This document shows positions 62,133 to 64,000 of a stretch of DNA of 64,000 nucleotides, in pieces. How positions within the stretch are numbered: position 1 is the stretch's first letter; every line of letters begins with the position of its first letter. Origin of the DNA: Psychrobacter okhotskensis (GTDB taxonomy: Bacteria; Pseudomonadota; Gammaproteobacteria; Pseudomonadales; Moraxellaceae); contig NZ_JABRVQ010000002.1 of the NCBI RefSeq assembly GCF_013248965.1, forward strand, positions 1 to 64,000, given 5' to 3'. Under the pieces are notes generated by a model. That model searched no databases. It worked only from the letters and a program-made list of their open reading frames with translations, and was not told the DNA's origin. The translations under genes and the position numbers were made by a program.

Positions 62133-62466
62133 TATGACGCTTGCCCTGTTGATTAATGGATAAAATGACTGTCTGTCAAAATCTGTTTTTACGATGGCTT
62201 ATTTTTTGGCTAACTAATGAGTTAACTCATAAACACTTAAACTTACCGCTGTTACCATAAAGCCGTAATGTCGCTTGAATCTTGATTTGACTGGTGTCTT
62301 GTTACTCAATGTTGCAAATGATAGCGGATATTGGGATAAATGGAAATAAGAGTTTGCCTGTTTTAGCAAAAACCTCAATCATTCATACTACTTAGGTAAA
62401 TTTGATCATAAAAAAAAGCGACCGGAGTCGCTTTTTTTTGTTACTACTATATTAATAGCTTGTCGC
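62133..62466. other. Intergenic region between rpsA and ihfB
   Basis: About 330 bases containing the rpsA terminator (62409-62439) and ihfB upstream sequence; no gene seen. Confidence 0.4.
62409..62439 (-). terminator. Intrinsic terminator of rpsA
   Basis: AAAAAAAGCGACC / GGAGTCGCTTTTTTTT-type stem with long T-tract. Confidence 0.85.
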
Positions 62467-64000
62467 TTACTGCATTTGTTCTTTAATCAAGTCACCAATG
62501 GTTTTTGGCTGTGCATCAGAACCTGGAGCAGCAGTCGTGCTAGTGCTACCAAGATCTTTAATCGCTTGACGCTCTTCAGCTTCGTCTTTCGCTTTGATAG
62601 ACAAGTTGATGTTGCGTGTTTTACGATCTACACTAATGATTTTCGCTTCAACGTCATCACCAACCGTTAGATGCTTAGTCGCATCTTCAACGCGGTCACG
62701 TTGGATCTCAGAGGCACGTAGGTACGCTTCAACTTCGTCAGCAAGCTCGATAGTAGCACCTTTAGCGTCTACTTCTTTTACTTTACCATTAACGATAGCA
62801 CCGCGGTCATTGTTGACTAGGTATTCGTTGAATGGATCAGAGCTTAACTGCTTCACGCCTAGGCTGATACGATTGGCTTCTGCATCTACTGACAATACCA
62901 TTGCTTCAACGGTGTCGCCTTTGTTGTAGTTACGGATAGCATCTTCACCAGTTTCGTTCCAAGAGATATCAGATAGATGAACAAGACCATCAATACCACC
63001 GTCTAGACCGATAAAGATACCGAAGTCAGTGATTGATTTGATAGTACCAGTGATTTTATCACCGCGCTCATGTTTCTTATCAAACTCATCCCATGGGTTA
63101 GCTAGAGTTTGTTTGATACCTAGGCTGATACGGCGACGCTCTTCATCGATATCAAGAATCATTACTTCAACTTCATCGCCCACTTGAACCACTTTAGATG
63201 GGTGGATGTTTTTGTTGGTATGATCCATCTCTGATACGTGTACTAGACCTTCAATACCTTCAGAAATCTCAGCAAAACAACCATAATCAGTCAAGTTGGT
63301 TACACGTGCTTTTACTACACTACCCACTGGGTAAGTGCCGCCAACGTTATCCCAAGGATCAGTACCAAGTTGTTTTAGACCTAGGCTAACGCGGTTGCGT
63401 TCACGGTCAAACTTCAATACTTTAACTTTTAGGTCTTGGCCAACTTCAACAACTTCAGATGGATGCTTGATACGGCGCCACGCCATGTCAGTGATGTGCA
63501 ATAGACCATCGATACCACCTAGGTCAACGAATGCACCGTAATCAGTAAGGTTCTTAACGATACCTTCGATCTCGATACCTTCTTCAAGCTTGTTCAATAG
63601 CTCTTCGCGCTCAGCTGAGTTTTCAGCTTCCATAACTGCACGACGGCTAACCACAACGTTGTTGCGTTTTTGATCAAGTTTGATGACTTTGAATTCTAGC
63701 TCTTTGCCTTCAAGATGCGTGGTATCACGGATAGGGCGAACGTCAACCAATGAACCTGGCAAAAACGCGCGTACTGAACCGATATCTACGGTAAAGCCGC
63801 CTTTAACTTTGCTAGAAATAATACCTTTAACGATCTCATCGTTGTCAGAGATTTTCTCAAGGAAATTCCAAGTCTCAACGCGTTTGGCTTTTTCACGTGA
63901 CAGTAAGGTTTGACCCATACCGTTATCAACCGCTTCAACCACAACATCGACACTATCGCCAACTTCAACTTCAAGTTCGCCTTCTTCGCTTAAAAACTCT
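62467..64000 (-). CDS. rpsA: 30S ribosomal protein S1 (5' end outside window)
   Basis: About 511 C-terminal residues of S1 are present; the frame stays open through the right edge ([19 protein letters not shown] at the truncated end), so the missing part is about 50 residues. Six S1 RNA-binding repeats occur in the full protein and five or so are visible here, including [37 protein letters not shown] and [17 protein letters not shown]1 binds mRNA leaders and unfolds them at the 30S subunit. The C-terminal tail after the last repeat (about 40 residues, ending [10 protein letters not shown]) is Ala/Ser/Thr-rich. ihfB follows on the same strand. Confidence 0.97.
   Translation of the reverse strand, partial: EFLSEEGELEVEVGDSVDVVVEAVDNGMGQTLLSREKAKRVETWNFLEKISDNDEIVKGIISSKVKGGFTVDIGSVRAFLPGSLVDVRPIRDTTHLEGKELEFKVIKLDQKRNNVVVSRRAVMEAENSAEREELLNKLEEGIEIEGIVKNLTDYGAFVDLGGIDGLLHITDMAWRRIKHPSEVVEVGQDLKVKVLKFDRERNRVSLGLKQLGTDPWDNVGGTYPVGSVVKARVTNLTDYGCFAEISEGIEGLVHVSEMDHTNKNIHPSKVVQVGDEVEVMILDIDEERRRISLGIKQTLANPWDEFDKKHERGDKITGTIKSITDFGIFIGLDGGIDGLVHLSDISWNETGEDAIRNYNKGDTVEAMVLSVDAEANRISLGVKQLSSDPFNEYLVNNDRGAIVNGKVKEVDAKGATIELADEVEAYLRASEIQRDRVEDATKHLTVGDDVEAKIISVDRKTRNINLSIKAKDEAEERQAIKDLGSTSTTAAPGSDAQPKTIGDLIKEQMQ

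Noticed and set aside
1..64000. CRISPR array, prophage or conjugative element
   Set aside because: No regularly spaced direct repeats, integrase other than the transposase tail, phage structural genes or transfer genes were seen.

Overview
The window reads as a chromosomal segment of a Moraxellaceae bacterium, most likely Psychrobacter. The reasons are gene content and order (creBC, prmA - zinc-ribbon/DUF3426 - fis - purH, isc cluster without iscX, rpsA-ihfB-lapA-pyrF), protein sequences that look gammaproteobacterial, moderate GC, a tmRNA tag of ANDENYALAA, and short dispersed palindromic repeats between genes. This assignment is from recall of the families, not from a database search.

Layout. 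1-2700: an AT-rich accessory patch with the tail of a transposase, three predicted lipoproteins and an amidase-fold protein without a canonical start. 2750-5480: tmRNA (ssrA), a carboxylesterase and a glycerophosphodiesterase lipoprotein. 5500-9540: two copies of a dispersed palindromic element, the CreB/CreC-type two-component pair and two orphan small genes. 9690-16680: aroC, prmB, a MITE-like element, an L,D-transpeptidase and a DUF389 membrane protein. 16837-22800: alaS, lysC (with a probable internal start for a beta subunit), csrA, a HopJ-family gene and a YeaC-like gene. 22841-27818: nadK, a Bax-inhibitor-1-like membrane protein and a CcoI-type P-type ATPase. 28223-31600: mrcB (PBP1B) with a TPR lipoprotein that looks like its activator LpoP. 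31723-36346: prmA, DUF3426 protein, fis, purH. 36501-40239: ppiD, hupB and a membrane protein of unknown role. 40512-46995: a complete iscR-S-U-A-hscB-hscA-fdx iron-sulfur cluster with an IscR-like promoter site and an unexpected terminator between iscU and iscA. 47129-51364: a second MITE-like copy, a fourth palindromic element, a membrane class III cyclase and a neutral ceramidase. 51680-58394: HIT protein, mfd, rraA, NAD(P)-binding protein, rpsT. 58525-64000: histidine phosphatase, metallophosphoesterase, pyrF, lapA, ihfB and rpsA, which runs off the right edge.

How it fits together. Most of the window is conserved housekeeping: translation (alaS, rpsT, rpsA, prmA, prmB, ssrA), nucleotide and amino-acid synthesis (purH, pyrF, aroC, lysC, nadK), envelope assembly (mrcB/lpoP, L,D-transpeptidase, ppiD, lapA), nucleoid proteins (fis, hupB, ihfB) and Fe-S assembly. 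The accessory signal is concentrated at the left edge and in the dispersed elements. I found no CRISPR array, prophage, tRNA or rRNA. The most interesting observations are a four-copy palindromic element whose arms differ between copies but still pair within each copy, a two-copy MITE with 4-bp YTAR-type flanks, the lipoprotein/amidase cassette, a histidine-rich insertion in the ATP lid of CreC, and the internal terminator of the isc cluster.
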